From Zarea fungicola (taxonomy: Eukaryota; Ascomycota; Sordariomycetes; Hypocreales; Cordycipitaceae): DNA of 40,925 nucleotides. The DNA lies in contig FWCC01000402.1 of NCBI GenBank assembly GCA_900169235.1, positions 1-40,925 of the forward strand, given 5' to 3'. Positions 22,268 through 33,044 of this stretch are shown piece after piece; position 1 is the stretch's first letter; each line of letters opens with the position of its first letter. The position numbers and the translations under genes are program-made. The notes below the pieces were generated by a model that saw only the letters and a list, made by a program, of their open reading frames with translations, did not search any database and had not been told where the DNA came from.

Positions 22268-23881
22268 ATGAAATCTCAAGCGATTCTTTCTAGCGCTTGC
22301 CTCCTCGGTGTAGCTGCGGCCGGGAAGCCCGACCCAAGGACGCTCCCATTGCCTCCAATGGGCTTCAATAATTGGGCTCGTTTCACAACCGGAATTAACG
22401 AGGCAATTTTTGTAGATGCGGCTGCGGCCATGGCCAAGAATGGCCTGCAGGCAGCTGGATACAATCGAGTCAACTTGGACGATGCCTGGTCAACTACGAA
22501 GCGAAACGATACTGGGTCCATGGTCTGGGACACTACAAAATTCCCCAAGGGACTTCCGTGGCTTACAGCGCATCTCAAGTCCATGAACTTTATCCCGGGT
22601 ATCTACAGCGACGCTGGAACACTCTCATGCGCTGCCAACTACCCAGGTACAGCGGGCCATGAAGAGCAAGACCTCAATGACTTTGCCGCCTGGGGCTTTG
22701 AATACCTGAAGCTTGATGGCTGCTATGTTGATGATTACTTTACCACATACGGGTACTGGAACAAGATTCTCGCCGCCTTCAACAAAAACAGAACGAGCGG
22801 CAGAATGGTCTTTTCCAACTCATCCCCCGCATATTATGCCGACCCTAAAGATCTATCCGGATGGTACGCCATTATGATGCAGGCAGCCGCAAGTGGCCAG
22901 ATGGCCCGCCATTCATACGATATTGCCACATACAGCAATAGCACCAGCTCAGTGTGGTACAGTGTCATGGGTAACTATGGGTTCCAGGTCCGAACCACGC
23001 GTTTCCAGCAGCCAGGGTACTTCAACGACCCCGATTTCCTCATCGCTGACCATCCGGGTCTGACGCTGGACGAGAAGAGGAGCCATTTTGCTCTATGGAG
23101 CAGCTTTTCTGCGCCGCTCATCATCAGCGCCGACATTCCGAATCTGACAGTTGACGAGCTTGCCTACCTCACCAATAAGGATCTCATCGCTGTCAACCAA
23201 GATCCCCTCGTCCAGCAGGCTTCACTCGCCAGCCGTGACAAGAACTGGGATGTGCTAACCAAGAGCCTTGCCAATGGCGACAGACTCGTCACCGCGCTGA
23301 ACCTGGGCGCTGCCGCCGCCGACCTGACCGTCTCCTGGGCGCGCATCGGCATCCACCCACGCAGCGGCTCTTCTCTCAAGGTCAAGAATCTGTGGACCGG
23401 CAAGTCATCCACCGTGCCGTCGAGCGCCGGCGGCATCACAGCCAAAGCCGTCCCCAGCCACGGCACGGCCGTCTTTCGCATTTCCGGCCGCTCGCTGAGC
23501 ACGGTCCCGACTGGGATCCTCTTCAACACCTGGTCCCTCCACTGCCTGACCGACTCCGCATCGGGCGCAACAACCTGGGCAGCGTGCGACGCTTCGGATG
23601 GCCAGACGTGGGCGCTTGACAAGTCGGGCCGCACCAGCAGCCTGCTGAACCCCGCCCGCTGCTTGGGGGTGGTTGCGACCAGCCAGGTCCTCTCGACGAG
23701 CGAGACGAACTGCGAGGCCAACACGTTCAAGTTTCCGGTGTCGGGCAATATTGTGCAGAGGGCGACGGCCAAGTGCGTGACGGAGGCGTCGAATGCGTCT
23801 GCCTCGCTGACGGACTGCGGCCACGTGACGAATGCGCAGGTATTTGGCGTTCCCGTTGGTGTGGAAATTGATTGCTCGTAG
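22268..23881 (+). CDS. secreted GH27 alpha-galactosidase with C-terminal ricin-B-like region
   Basis: Intronless, 537 aa. A signal peptide spans about residues 1-19 (MKSQAILSSACLLGVAAAG). The GH27 TIM barrel starts at LPPMGFNNWARF (29-40). VNLDDAWS (68-75) and YLKLDGCY (146-153) follow, with Asp150 as nucleophile. The likely acid/base is Asp218 in RHSYD, followed by FNDPDFL (252-258) and VNQDPLV. A beta-sandwich domain follows the barrel. The last 120 or so residues contain several Cys and QTW-type blocks (DGQTWALD, NPARCLG) resembling a CBM13/ricin-B carbohydrate-binding module. The enzyme removes terminal alpha-1,6-galactose from melibiose, raffinose or galactomannan outside the cell. The second half is GC-rich, which creates long antisense open frames that are not genes. 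Confidence 0.96.
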   Translation: MKSQAILSSACLLGVAAAGKPDPRTLPLPPMGFNNWARFTTGINEAIFVDAAAAMAKNGLQAAGYNRVNLDDAWSTTKRNDTGSMVWDTTKFPKGLPWLTAHLKSMNFIPGIYSDAGTLSCAANYPGTAGHEEQDLNDFAAWGFEYLKLDGCYVDDYFTTYGYWNKILAAFNKNRTSGRMVFSNSSPAYYADPKDLSGWYAIMMQAAASGQMARHSYDIATYSNSTSSVWYSVMGNYGFQVRTTRFQQPGYFNDPDFLIADHPGLTLDEKRSHFALWSSFSAPLIISADIPNLTVDELAYLTNKDLIAVNQDPLVQQASLASRDKNWDVLTKSLANGDRLVTALNLGAAAADLTVSWARIGIHPRSGSSLKVKNLWTGKSSTVPSSAGGITAKAVPSHGTAVFRISGRSLSTVPTGILFNTWSLHCLTDSASGATTWAACDASDGQTWALDKSGRTSSLLNPARCLGVVATSQVLSTSETNCEANTFKFPVSGNIVQRATAKCVTEASNASASLTDCGHVTNAQVFGVPVGVEIDCS

Positions 23882-24696
23882 AATAGTTGATAGTACAATA
23901 CTACATTTTTCCTCATGCCAAGTTGTTGTCCTAGTTATGCGATACTGTCCGCAGCAGTCGGTGGAGAGATCATTTGAATACAATTTGTGGCAAGTCTGTG
24001 ACGGCGCTGCCACACTTTCTGCCTCCTCCCACAGAACCGGCAGCAGTCGGAGTTTGGTGGTGCTAGAGTCGCTCGACAGAGAATAGTCTGCCGCAGTGTT
24101 TGGAGCATGGGGAGGGGAGGGAGGACAAACGGCGGAGACGCTAGTTTTGAGGCGTTTCGATCAGGATCCAAATTACAGCAGCAAGATGGAATGATAATGG
24201 GCTATTTTAAACTCTGGAACAACTTCAAAGCCTTTTTGAGTGCAAAAAAGAGCTACCAGACAAAATCTGTCGACTGAGGCAAGCCAGTTACCGTGTAAGT
24301 TGGCCAATCGTGATGGCTTACAGTTTAAGTGAGCATAATGCGCAGATTAATTACCTGGTCTTCAATTTCAAGACTGAGCCGTGAGCTGACGGGTTTAACG
24401 ATTTCGCTCGCATCCGAAATGTACCGGATCATGTTTTAGTATCGATCGATTTAAGCCGGCTTACAAGGCAGATAACCTTTGCAGGCGCGCCACGTCAACA
24501 TGCAGCAAATTCCGAGAAGCTTCGGATCTAAGAGGAGAGTACGAATCAGCTGATCCTCGCCAAGAGACTTGGGCATGCTTGCATTCAGGCTTTAAAAGTC
24601 ATGAAGCAGCGTCTTCCTGTTGTACTTTATTCTTGACTCCATTTCTAAACCGCATTCCAAAATAGTAGTCGCGTTTTTAGGTTGTTTCAAACGGCC
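23882..24696. other. intergenic, no gene seen
   Basis: This is the 3' flank of the alpha-galactosidase and the promoter of the DJ-1/PfpI gene. No credible coding frame is visible apart from tails of antisense frames entering from the GC-rich alpha-galactosidase gene. Confidence 0.5.
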
Positions 24697-25581
24697 ATGT
24701 CTCAGCATATCCGCATTGGCGTCTTTATTCCCTGCGGGACGCAGTTCCTCGATGTCGCTTGTGTCGATTCTCTTGGCGTCATGTCAAAAGAATACTTTAC
24801 CGCCGTTGGGGATATGATTCCTGCTCATGTCGCTGCTCTTGCACCTGTTGTCTCGATCTACTACATCTCGACTCCAGAGCAGGGCGTGGACATTCCCATG
24901 ACATCGGGCGCCACCCTCCGAGCTACCCACATGTTCACTGACGAAGCGGTGGCGCCTGGTAAGCTCGATATCATTGCTGTACCTGGTCCGGACCCAAACT
25001 CTGAGTTTCCTGACAAGGGACTCGCATGGTTGCGAAAGCAGGCCGAGACGCCTGGCGTGGACATCTTGAGCATCTGCACCGGTCTTTTTGTCTGCGCATC
25101 GGCAGGCATTGCTGATGGCAAGAAGGCAAGCGGGCCAAGGGGTTTACAGGGCGTTTTGGGCAAAAGGTTCCCCAAGATGAAGCTAGTGGGGGACAATTAC
25201 CGTTGGGTGCAAGATGGAAACTTTTGGTCAAGCGGTACGTTGCAAAAGAATATCTGGAGTTTACCTGGGTTTTTATTGTTTCTTTCCTTCTTTTCTTCAT
25301 TTTCTTTTAAAAAGATTTGTTTCATTTCTTTCATTTTAAATTCGCTGGACTAATATCAATGCATCACAGGTGGCGTCACAAATGGCAATGAACTAGTCGC
25401 TGCTTACGCGCGCGGCACAAATCGCTGGCCGCAGCCCGTGGTTGAGATGGGATTGATGCTGACCGAGGTCGGTGACAAAGGTCAGTTTTATGAAAAGTCG
25501 AATATACGGTTTAGTTTGGGGTTTGCATGGCAGCTGTTGCGAGCCTGGTTTATGAGCCCATCGAAGCCAAAGGAGGTTTGA
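24697..25581 (+). CDS. DJ-1/PfpI family protein (class I glutamine amidotransferase-like)
   Basis: Two exons, 24697-25234 and 25370-25581, join to 750 nt (249 aa). The intron (135 bp, longer than others here) runs from GTACGT to a CACAG acceptor, with CTAAT as branch site. The fold is recognisable from the N-terminal strand RIGVFIPCG, the central DIIAVPGPDP strand (91-100) and the nucleophile elbow SICTGLF (125-131) with Cys127. After splicing comes WSSGGVTNGNELVAAYA, the conserved second half of the domain. Family members include isocyanide hydratases, glyoxalase III/chaperone types and transcription-regulator-like proteins. The exact reaction cannot be assigned. The ATG at 24697 is chosen because the only in-frame alternative upstream is a TTG codon. 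Confidence 0.9.
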
Positions 25582-27294
25582 TGGCTCGAATTAGAGGACA
25601 GTAGAGGTTTTCTTCCAGCTCTTCCTTATGTATTATCAATGTTGCATGCTTTCTTTAGGATAAGATGGCGATTGTCAAGTCGTAGAAATCTATTCTTATT
25701 ATTACGTTTGTGGATCAAGGAGCGAGAAACAGGGATAGTTCTTGCACTACTTAGAATTTCGTACGTGGAGAATTGTCACAGTTGGATACTTCTAGACGAT
25801 CTTAGCAGCACGATATTAAAGGCCCCTAGACTAAATATAGACAGCAAAACATTACCAATACATGTTACAAGATCCGTAGCCGCGCCGTAACACCGCCGAC
25901 TGCCCCGCCAATAACGCCGTTCTTTAAAAAGCGACAACTCCGCAAAGCCAGCCTATTCGTCCAGTTTTGCTCAATAATCCGTACCCTCTATAAATCCATG
26001 TAAATTGACAGCTACTGGGTTTTCACCGTATTACAGGCCCGGGTCTACAACTCAGCCCCTGTCAGCCCTTACGGGTATCATAAGCCGGCAGCTCCGCTGT
26101 GGGTATGAGCTCCGTCCCCAGGCGGAAATCAAATATGGTTATTCGCTACATAATCTCATCAAGTACAGTTGTGCTCAGTATAGATGATAGCCTGACACTG
26201 CAGAGCCATAAAGATAGGGTAACTATTGGTGCCAAGGGCAGAGAGCATGTAATTGTAGCTGGTATACTTGAGGAGGTCAATAATTGTCGTTGCACAGCAG
26301 TGTAAATTTCTCCAGGGTGAGCCAAACTTTAGACCTTGACGCGAGACTAGAATATGTCTAGCTGAAGTCAAGCATGTTACTGTCGGGATATCGAGCGGGA
26401 AATGTTATACCGGCGTGGCCAAGGCGTCAATACCAATTATCCAAGCGGTGGTTGTGCTGGCGAAAGATAGACTTCCCGCGTCGGACAATGACCGAAAGTC
26501 TGGTAAACTCGAAAAGCTTTTGTATCGCTCCACAATCTTGGAAGTTCTATAGCATTGTTTCGATTTAGAACCGACGGCCGTGGCCGAGCTCGCGGACTAA
26601 CCTATTGCGGTCCTTTCTGCCCACGTAATCGTGTTCTAAACACAATACAGCACAATAACTCTGTATGGTAAGACTATATGTGTTTTTTTCTCGGCAGGTA
26701 GAGATGTATAGGTCATTAGATATTATGGAGTGAAAGGAAGAGAAAGCAATGAGAGAGTTAATCTGCTGGCAAAAGCGACAGGCACAGCCCTGGTCTGCCG
26801 ACCATCATCCGTTAGTGCTATGAGTAATTCACGTGTGCAATAAAATGATAAAGTTATTGTGAGAATTTAATCTTTTATTTTCTTGCAGCAAAAATGTGTT
26901 TATACTAACGGGATGTAATGCAGGTTTAGGGTGGGAACGGTGCCACATTCGTGATGCTGCCAGCGACAGACACACAACACAGCAAGGCATTTGGAGCCTA
27001 CTAGTGGCATTCTGCAAACTCACAATAAAGGACGTTGATAATCTATGAACAAGCGAATACTGGGATTGTGGTTCTTTGCCACTGACTCAGCACTATACCG
27101 GAATATCTTAAGTTCACTGGGTATATGCCGAGGAAGAATGTGGCTGCTTAGCTCTATTCTTTCAGAACCTGGCCTATAAATTCTCCGCAACCTTCTTTCA
27201 CATCTGAATTACGAGACTCTTCTTGTATTTTAAGAAATATTAGGCAAAAGGGAATATAAGCGAATAGCGAGAATCTGCATTTTACAGCTTTACA
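25582..27294. other. long intergenic region, no gene seen
   Basis: No recognisable protein domain or RNA on either strand. Short frames (25639-25890, 26099-26305, 26374-26568) lack motifs. A TATA-like GGCCTATAAATT near 27172 lies about 125 bp upstream of the small secreted protein gene and probably belongs to its promoter. Confidence 0.5.
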
Positions 27295-27727
27295 ATGGTT
27301 CAAAACAAGGTAAGGACTTATTTCACGATTTCACGGTAACATTTCTGATCAAGTGTTCTAGGCCATTATTTATCTAATAGCTGCTCTTGGCTTAAGTCAT
27401 AATGCTGCTGCGGCTGTTGGTCCCATTGGGGGAAGTGTCCTAACAACATTCTCCGACAGCAGCTGCAAGAACAAGAATGGTGGTCCGAATGGGCTGGGCA
27501 CAACTTGCCAGCAGTGGGGTAGTAGCCAAAATAGTTTCAGTTTGAACGACGTGTTGCAGGTGAACTGCAGAGAACTATCTATACGCTGGTATACTAATTC
27601 ACGGTGCAGCGCACCTGCAGCTGTTGTCTATCAGGGCGTTAAAGCTAACCAATGCTACACATTCAACGCCCATCAGGCTCCATTTGTAAAGCTGGTTTGT
27701 GGGGATACCCAGCTGCCTCCGCATTGA
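27295..27727 (+). CDS. small secreted cysteine-rich protein (effector-like)
   Basis: Two exons, 27295-27309 and 27362-27727, join to 381 nt (126 aa). The 52-bp intron has GTAAGG and TTCTAG borders and falls after codon 5, a common position in fungal secreted-protein genes. A signal peptide is evident (MVQNKAIIYLIAALG, then AAAA near 20-23). The mature part holds exactly six Cys at 40, 54, 74, 87, 103 and 118, enough for three disulphides, with Gly/Asn/Ser-rich loops and no membrane segment. I recognise no family. Such proteins often act outside the cell in host or microbe interaction, but that is inference. The unspliced frame shows only the last 61 codons, so the gene is easy to miss. Confidence 0.72.
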
Positions 27728-27892
27728 AAAAGTGCTGAAGTTTTATTATTTTGGCGAATGATTCGCTCTGAACCAGTATATGCTTTTTACACGAGAGGCA
27801 TGTTGCGTAGGTTTGCCAAAAGGGCTGTCCGTCTTGATGCGCGGCACATTACTAAAGACCACATCGCATAGGCTAGTAATATACTCTTTTCG
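27728..27892. other. 3' flank of the secreted-protein gene
   Basis: No gene seen. Confidence 0.4.
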
Positions 27893-28409
27893 GTGTTGCA
27901 AAACGTTGGAACATGTGCTGTTGTCCGAACCCATTTTACTTTTACTTGTGCGTCGTGGCTCTATGAGAGACGTGCCAACTGGAAAGTGCCGTGCAAGATC
28001 TACTGGGCAAAACAACAGACAAAAGTTCATCCGTACACTTCAATGCCATCTCGCGAGATGACAATGCTGGCAAATGTTGCAGATGAAGCATTCAATATTA
28101 ATGTTGAATTTTTTAAGGAACTTATAGCCGCCATGGAGAAACCGGGTTTGGACCTGGTGACTCATGGTATACGGTTAAAAAAAAAACAGGGCATACGATT
28201 TGAACAAATCGAAAAAAAGAAACAATACGACGTTGGGGATTCCAGTATTATACTTTCATGCCAGATACAGTGTCGTGTGTCTGCGTGTTATCGGAAAGCT
28301 TGCTGACAAGATGAGAGCTAGCTGCCCAAATATCACTGAGAATGTTATTGACGGTTATCTTGTCGCGTATGAAAAACCAGAAGAAACCAACTCGGCCACT
28401 GCTAAATGA
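27893..28409 (+). other. unassigned overlapping open frames, possible decayed gene
   Basis: One frame (27893-28306) includes a helical-looking segment from 28044 (MPSREMTMLANVADEAFNI). The overlapping +1 frame (28200-28409) ends in ENVIDGYLVAYEKPEETN. The switch lies around the poly-A run at 28177-28186 and the A-rich stretch at 28211-28222. A frameshift in one original gene would explain two partly protein-like frames. I recognise no domain in either, and this may be noise. Confidence 0.2.
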
Positions 28410-30022
28410 ATACTCGAAGAGCACCTGATTGGTGGCCAACGGTATCAACTGCTCAACACAAATATGGTCGCGATTTTCTAAGCAGAGCAAATTACTCTGA
28501 TCAAATATGTTAAATCCTACTTAATACTCCATGTCACTGTTTAACACGATTCTTGTCATTTATAGGTATCAATCTTGTACTCACAGCAGTCTCTTGCCCG
28601 CACAGATTCTGTAGCTGCCAATCGGCTGTGGTTTCCCTGGAAGCGTTATTCCCATTAGCACAGGAATGGGTCACCGGTGCCAGCTCCCAGTAAGTGAGTG
28701 GCCTCGTAACGTCGGCCACCGCAACTTCGGCCGGCTCCCCACAGCTCAGCCTGGTTTCTGATTGCCCCCGTTGCTCGGCCAAAATAGGGAAAATTGTCAG
28801 GAAGCTAGTCATGTCAGTCCAAGCAACAATCATGCGCGGGGGGCAGTGTGGCTGCCCACCAGGCCCACGCGGCCTAAATACGACGTTTTAGGCGAGGACG
28901 GACTTGAATTACAGATTCCTGATTCAGACCGCCGGCCAAGGAAAAGTTTTGGCGCGGGTGAGTGGGCTGAACCTGGAAAAGCGTCTAGTGTAAGCCAAAG
29001 AATAGCATTAAAGAGTCGCGGAGCAACTGGCAATTTCGACGCGCAGAGTAGTAACGCTTCCATCTCCCGGGAACAGCAGAGCATCGTTTGCCGACTTCGT
29101 GTGCACTACCGCTGTGTTAGGGCATCGGCGACGGCGATGGATGGCCGAAACCTGACGATAGCGGGCACGTAATGAGGGTGCTGGCATATAGCTGCGGGCT
29201 AGCTGCGGGCTAGCTTCGACCTTGATGGAAGAAGCCAGCGATAATTCATACGACTACATAGAAATAGAACGGGATACAGATAATTCTGCATGCACAAATT
29301 ATAGTTTCTGCATGGAACAACTATAAGACCAGGGAAGGAGAGGGACAAGGCTAAGGGATGATCTTGACCAGTCTACCATGTACCTGAGCACTGTTAGTAG
29401 CCCCTTTGTGCTGGAAAGCACTGGGCGTAATAAAACAATGAATGAAAACTATCACACGACTCTTTGAGTCGCTAATTTTTGATAATATAATGCCCATGTT
29501 TGAGTTGTCAGGTTTTGACGCAGAATAGTTGAACGGTGTTAGCTCAGCCTACAGCTGATAGCTGATCAGGCCAGTTCAAGTTCGCATCGTTTTAGGCGAC
29601 GCTAAAATATTACAGTGACTGCGGGCAATTCGGAGTCATTGTGCCAATCTTAACTGGCCAATTGAATAGAAGAGTATTTCGTTTGAGCGATGGTATGGCC
29701 AAATATGACCGCACAACCATGATTTTGTGAGCAGGTAGTTACTATTACTAGTTAGTTACACGCTTTGTAAACAAGTCAGACGTGGGTCTGTACGCAGATG
29801 ACCGAATTACCGTATTTGGCGGCGCCACAAGCTCGTGTACTTCCAATTTGCCAGATTGATCCTGACGGAAATGCGTCTCTCTTTCTAGACCCAGAAAATG
29901 GAAAGATATGTCTGTATGCAGTAATTGGTAAACTGTTACTGGGAAAAATTACAAGATATAAAGCCCATATAACCTCCCGCAAGTTTTGTGAATGGGATTA
30001 GTTTTGTGTTCTCATCGATTCC
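28410..30022. other. long intergenic region, no gene seen
   Basis: Frames of 70-136 codons occur on both strands but have no recognisable domain or splice continuity. Two copies of the 11-bp unit GCTGCGGGCTA lie at 29191-29212. The right end is the promoter of the FAD monooxygenase gene. Confidence 0.5.
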
Positions 30023-31392
30023 ATGGCAGCTGCAGAACCAACAGTTGTTATCGTGGGTGGCGGCCCGGTTGGACTGGTTGCTGCCCATGCTCTAGAGGCC
30101 GCCGGTATCAATTTTATTCTTCTTGAGAAAAGAAATAGTATATATCTTGATGTCGGAGCAAGCCTGGTTCTCACCGGCGGTAGCCTCCGAGTTTTGCACC
30201 AACTGGGTATACTGAATAGTATACTTCCTCTGGGCCAAGAGCTTATGCAGAGAAGATCCCTTACAACCAACTGCAAAAACATTTCTGACACCTCTTTCTA
30301 CTACCTCAAGAGAAAGTAAGTTTAGTGTTCTGGAACAAGGCGCGTTATTAGTGCTACTGACATGTTCATTTCAGCCACGGTGTTGCACCTCTAGCATTTC
30401 ATCGTGCTGAGCTCGTCCAAAGTTTGTATGAATCGCTAAGGGATTCTGCAAAGAGTCGGGTCTTGTTCAACAAAGATGTGATTGATATTACATCCAATGA
30501 CGAAGTTGCTCTGGTGCGATGTGCTGATGGATCAACCTACGAAGGCACGATGGTACTAGGGGTAGATGGAGTGCACAGCAAAGCTAGGCAAGCTATGCTT
30601 CAATTGGCCGCAGCATCAAACACAGGAGCAGATTGGGCTTTGGAGAAACCATTCCAATCAACATACAGATGTTTATGGTTTAGTGTCCCGAGACCTACAG
30701 CCCCGGGAGAAGTGTACGACACACAGCTCACCGATCGTTCCATCATGTACAACACTGGAAAGGATCGGGGATGGGTTTTTCTGTATGAAAAGATTGCGCT
30801 GGACAAAACGGAACATGATGCACGTTATACGGATAAGGACATCGGTGCAATGGTCGCTCGGTTTCAAGATTACCCCATCACTGAAAAGCTGAAAGTCAAA
30901 GACGTATTCAGCCAAAGGACGTCATGTGGAATGTCCAATCTTGATGAAGGGATAATGAAACAATGGAGTTGGGGCCGCGTTGTTCTCGCTGGTGATGCAT
31001 GCCACAAATTTACCCCCAATGCCGGTCTGGGGTTTCAAAATGGGATCCAAGATGTGGTAGCGTTATGTAATGGACTACACAGACAGTTCTGTGCCAAAAG
31101 CCAGATCACGCTTGACGACTTGACCGAGGTATTTGAAGCCTATCAAAAACAGAGATTCGACGCTGTTCGGTTCGATTTTAAAATATCTGCTGGAATGACT
31201 CGCATGCAAGCATGGGCCAACATTGCCTACTCACTCATGTCTCGTTTTTTAGCGGGTTTATGGATATGGGATTACATTATGCTGAATTGGCTCATTTCGC
31301 CAGCAATCAGGAGCTCCTTGACACTCGATTTTATCACAACTGAAGATCCGTATCGAGGGACACACGCTTGGAAGTACAGCACTTCTAACTAG
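30023..31392 (+). CDS. FAD-dependent monooxygenase (PHBH/PaxM-like group)
   Basis: Two exons, 30023-30315 and 30375-31392, join to 1,311 nt (436 aa). The 59-bp intron has GTAAGT and TTTCAG borders. Flavoprotein hydroxylase motifs are in order: the dinucleotide fold VVIVGGGPVGL (8-18) with Glu35 ending strand 2, the DG motif VLGVDGVHSKAR (159-170), and the GD motif VVLAGDACHKFTPNAG (300-315). The C-terminal 60 residues are hydrophobic (IAYSLMSRFLAGLWIWDY), as in membrane-associated epoxidases and monooxygenases of fungal meroterpenoid and indole-diterpene pathways. It would use NAD(P)H and O2 to hydroxylate or epoxidise a small molecule. No other biosynthetic gene is adjacent, so the substrate is unknown. 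It lies about 14 kb from the oxidase-like gene of the PKS locus. Confidence 0.92.
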
Positions 31393-31685
31393 ACCAAAGT
31401 GCCTATTATGCTAGAGAGCTTAACGGCTGTTCTCTGAACTTACTGTAATAGAAAGGAGAGTATTTCCATGACACACTCGATACTACTTGTTTCGCCTGCT
31501 CACCTAAGCAGCCCTTGCGACTCTTTTCCCCAGTTAGCTCTTTATAAGTCCAGCGAGGAATTTAAATGTGCTACTGCATTAAAGTGCGTAATTAATCAAT
31601 TCATATAACCCGAGCTAGCTTGCCGTGGCGCTTGTAACGATCTTGCCTATACTTTCTTTTGCTGTTTGTCCTATTTTATTTCTCT
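31393..31685. other. convergent 3' intergenic region
   Basis: This lies between the stop of the monooxygenase and the stop of the CorA-like remnant. No gene seen. Confidence 0.5.
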
Positions 31686-32330
31686 TCACTTAGTATACCA
31701 TATGTCATCCCCTTCGCCACTAACGTTAGGCTTTAACGATCCCCCGCCAGTTTCCTGAGGGAGAGGCGGCTTTCTTGCGCGTTTAAAGATTGTAGATACT
31801 TTATCGAGCTTAAGAGCAATAACAACAAATGGAAGAGAGAACGCTAGACTGACAGACACTATAGAGTGATTAGACTGGTGTATAATTCTAAAGGAAATAA
31901 GACATAGAAGCGGTGTATTTACCTAGGTACTTAATGACATAGTTCATAGGCAGCTTTTTGTCATCTGTCAGCTTGAGTCCGTCCACTGGAATGGCAAAGA
32001 AGGCTGCCATGAATGAAATAGGTAGCTAGTTGTTTAGTTAGCAACAGTCTACTAGAATTCCAAATGTTCACGAACAAATATGACGGTAATGATGGTATAT
32101 AGAAGAATAGCGTCGCCTTGCTTCGCTGCTGATTTGGCTTCCAGGTGGCTACTGTGCTGCTGCTTCAGTTTCATGATGACCTTGAGCCACAGAAGCATTA
32201 TTTGCATCAAGGAATATCCTCTACAATTGCCTTCATCATGGTGCGCTGCATTCTTACCTGGCTTCGATCTTTCTTGCTTCACCTTGCATTTGTTTAATAT
32301 TGTCCATATGGCCTTCTGTGAGCGTTATGC
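31686..32330 (-). pseudogene. C-terminal remnant of a CorA-like Mg2+ transporter
   Basis: Exons can be read at about 32330-32076, 32025-31923 and 31858-31686. The two clear introns (50 bp with a CTAAC branch site; 64 bp) restore one continuous frame. Across the first joint it reads ILLYTIITVIF then LPISFMAAFFAIPV, the first TM of fungal CorA-like proteins preceded by the long helix EAKSAAKQGDA. LPMNYVIKYL follows, and after the second joint SLAFSLPFVVIAL, the second TM, then a basic tail ending in IWYTK. Upstream of about 32330 the sequence stops resembling the family, and no start, N-terminal domain or ankyrin region is visible. A further joint near 32250 is doubtful, since the only splice pair would give a 37-bp intron. 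I read this as a 5'-truncated gene. No single open frame reveals it. Confidence 0.72.
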
Positions 32331-33044
32331 GAGCACAATACAATTGAGGGAAACGCCGCTTACCCCACCATCGTTCCTCATCAACATAAATCCTCACCAA
32401 CATCATTCCCCATCAAATACTTACTCACTGACATCGTTCCTCAGGTGTGTGCCACGTGTATACTATGACTGGAGGTTGCTACTTTTATCCGTCGAATTGT
32501 GAATCCAAGCGCCACAACCAAAAGCGGATTTGAAATTGACCGCTGGACAGGCAAACCTACTGCCGCCAAGTCCAGTACCCATCCAAGTAATCCGAGGTTT
32601 GAGAGCCATTTGTCGCTGACCTCGCCGTCAACCGCCATCTTCAACAGGGTCGAATTTACTGTACCAAACAGTCAAAGCTCGTGCGATCGCCGAATACCAC
32701 GGCCCCCGCGAGACTCAGTGCCTAGTCAAGCCCTGATCCAAAAGGTGACTTTGCTTGCACATTTTAGTGGCGAAAGTATGAAGGCCAGGTCGTCGCCGAT
32801 TACGTCGACTGCGTCGATCGCCCGTACTTTCTGGCCCATGGGGCGTTTTTAATATTTGCAACTCAAACTCAGAATCTGGCTAATTACGCATTCAGGCGGG
32901 CCCTTGCGACAATAAACTTTCTCTGCCTATATATCATATTCACCTCCCGACATATTTCTCACGACCCTTTTCTTCCTTTCTTTCCCTCAACTCTCACAAA
33001 ATTGAAATTTTACAAGCACAACCAGCCCGGTCTCAACGGCCAGC
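32331..33044. other. intergenic, promoter of the metallophosphoesterase
   Basis: The unit GAGGAACGATG occurs twice on the minus strand (near 32370 and 32437). A TATA-like CTATATATC near 32926 and a CT-rich leader (32960-32995) precede the metallophosphoesterase ATG. The frame at 32499-32852 shows no domain. Confidence 0.5.

Noticed and set aside
23164..24013. Two long antisense frames over the alpha-galactosidase
   Set aside because: They are shadows of the GC-rich second half of the alpha-galactosidase gene and have no motif.
28534..29172. Overlapping frames of 99-136 codons on both strands
   Set aside because: None has a motif, signal peptide or splice continuity.
29191..29212. Two tandem copies of an 11-bp unit
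   Set aside because: Too few copies and too short to call a repeat array.
32499..32852. 117-codon plus-strand frame
   Set aside because: Ser/Thr/Pro-rich without a domain, and it lies in the promoter side of the metallophosphoesterase.
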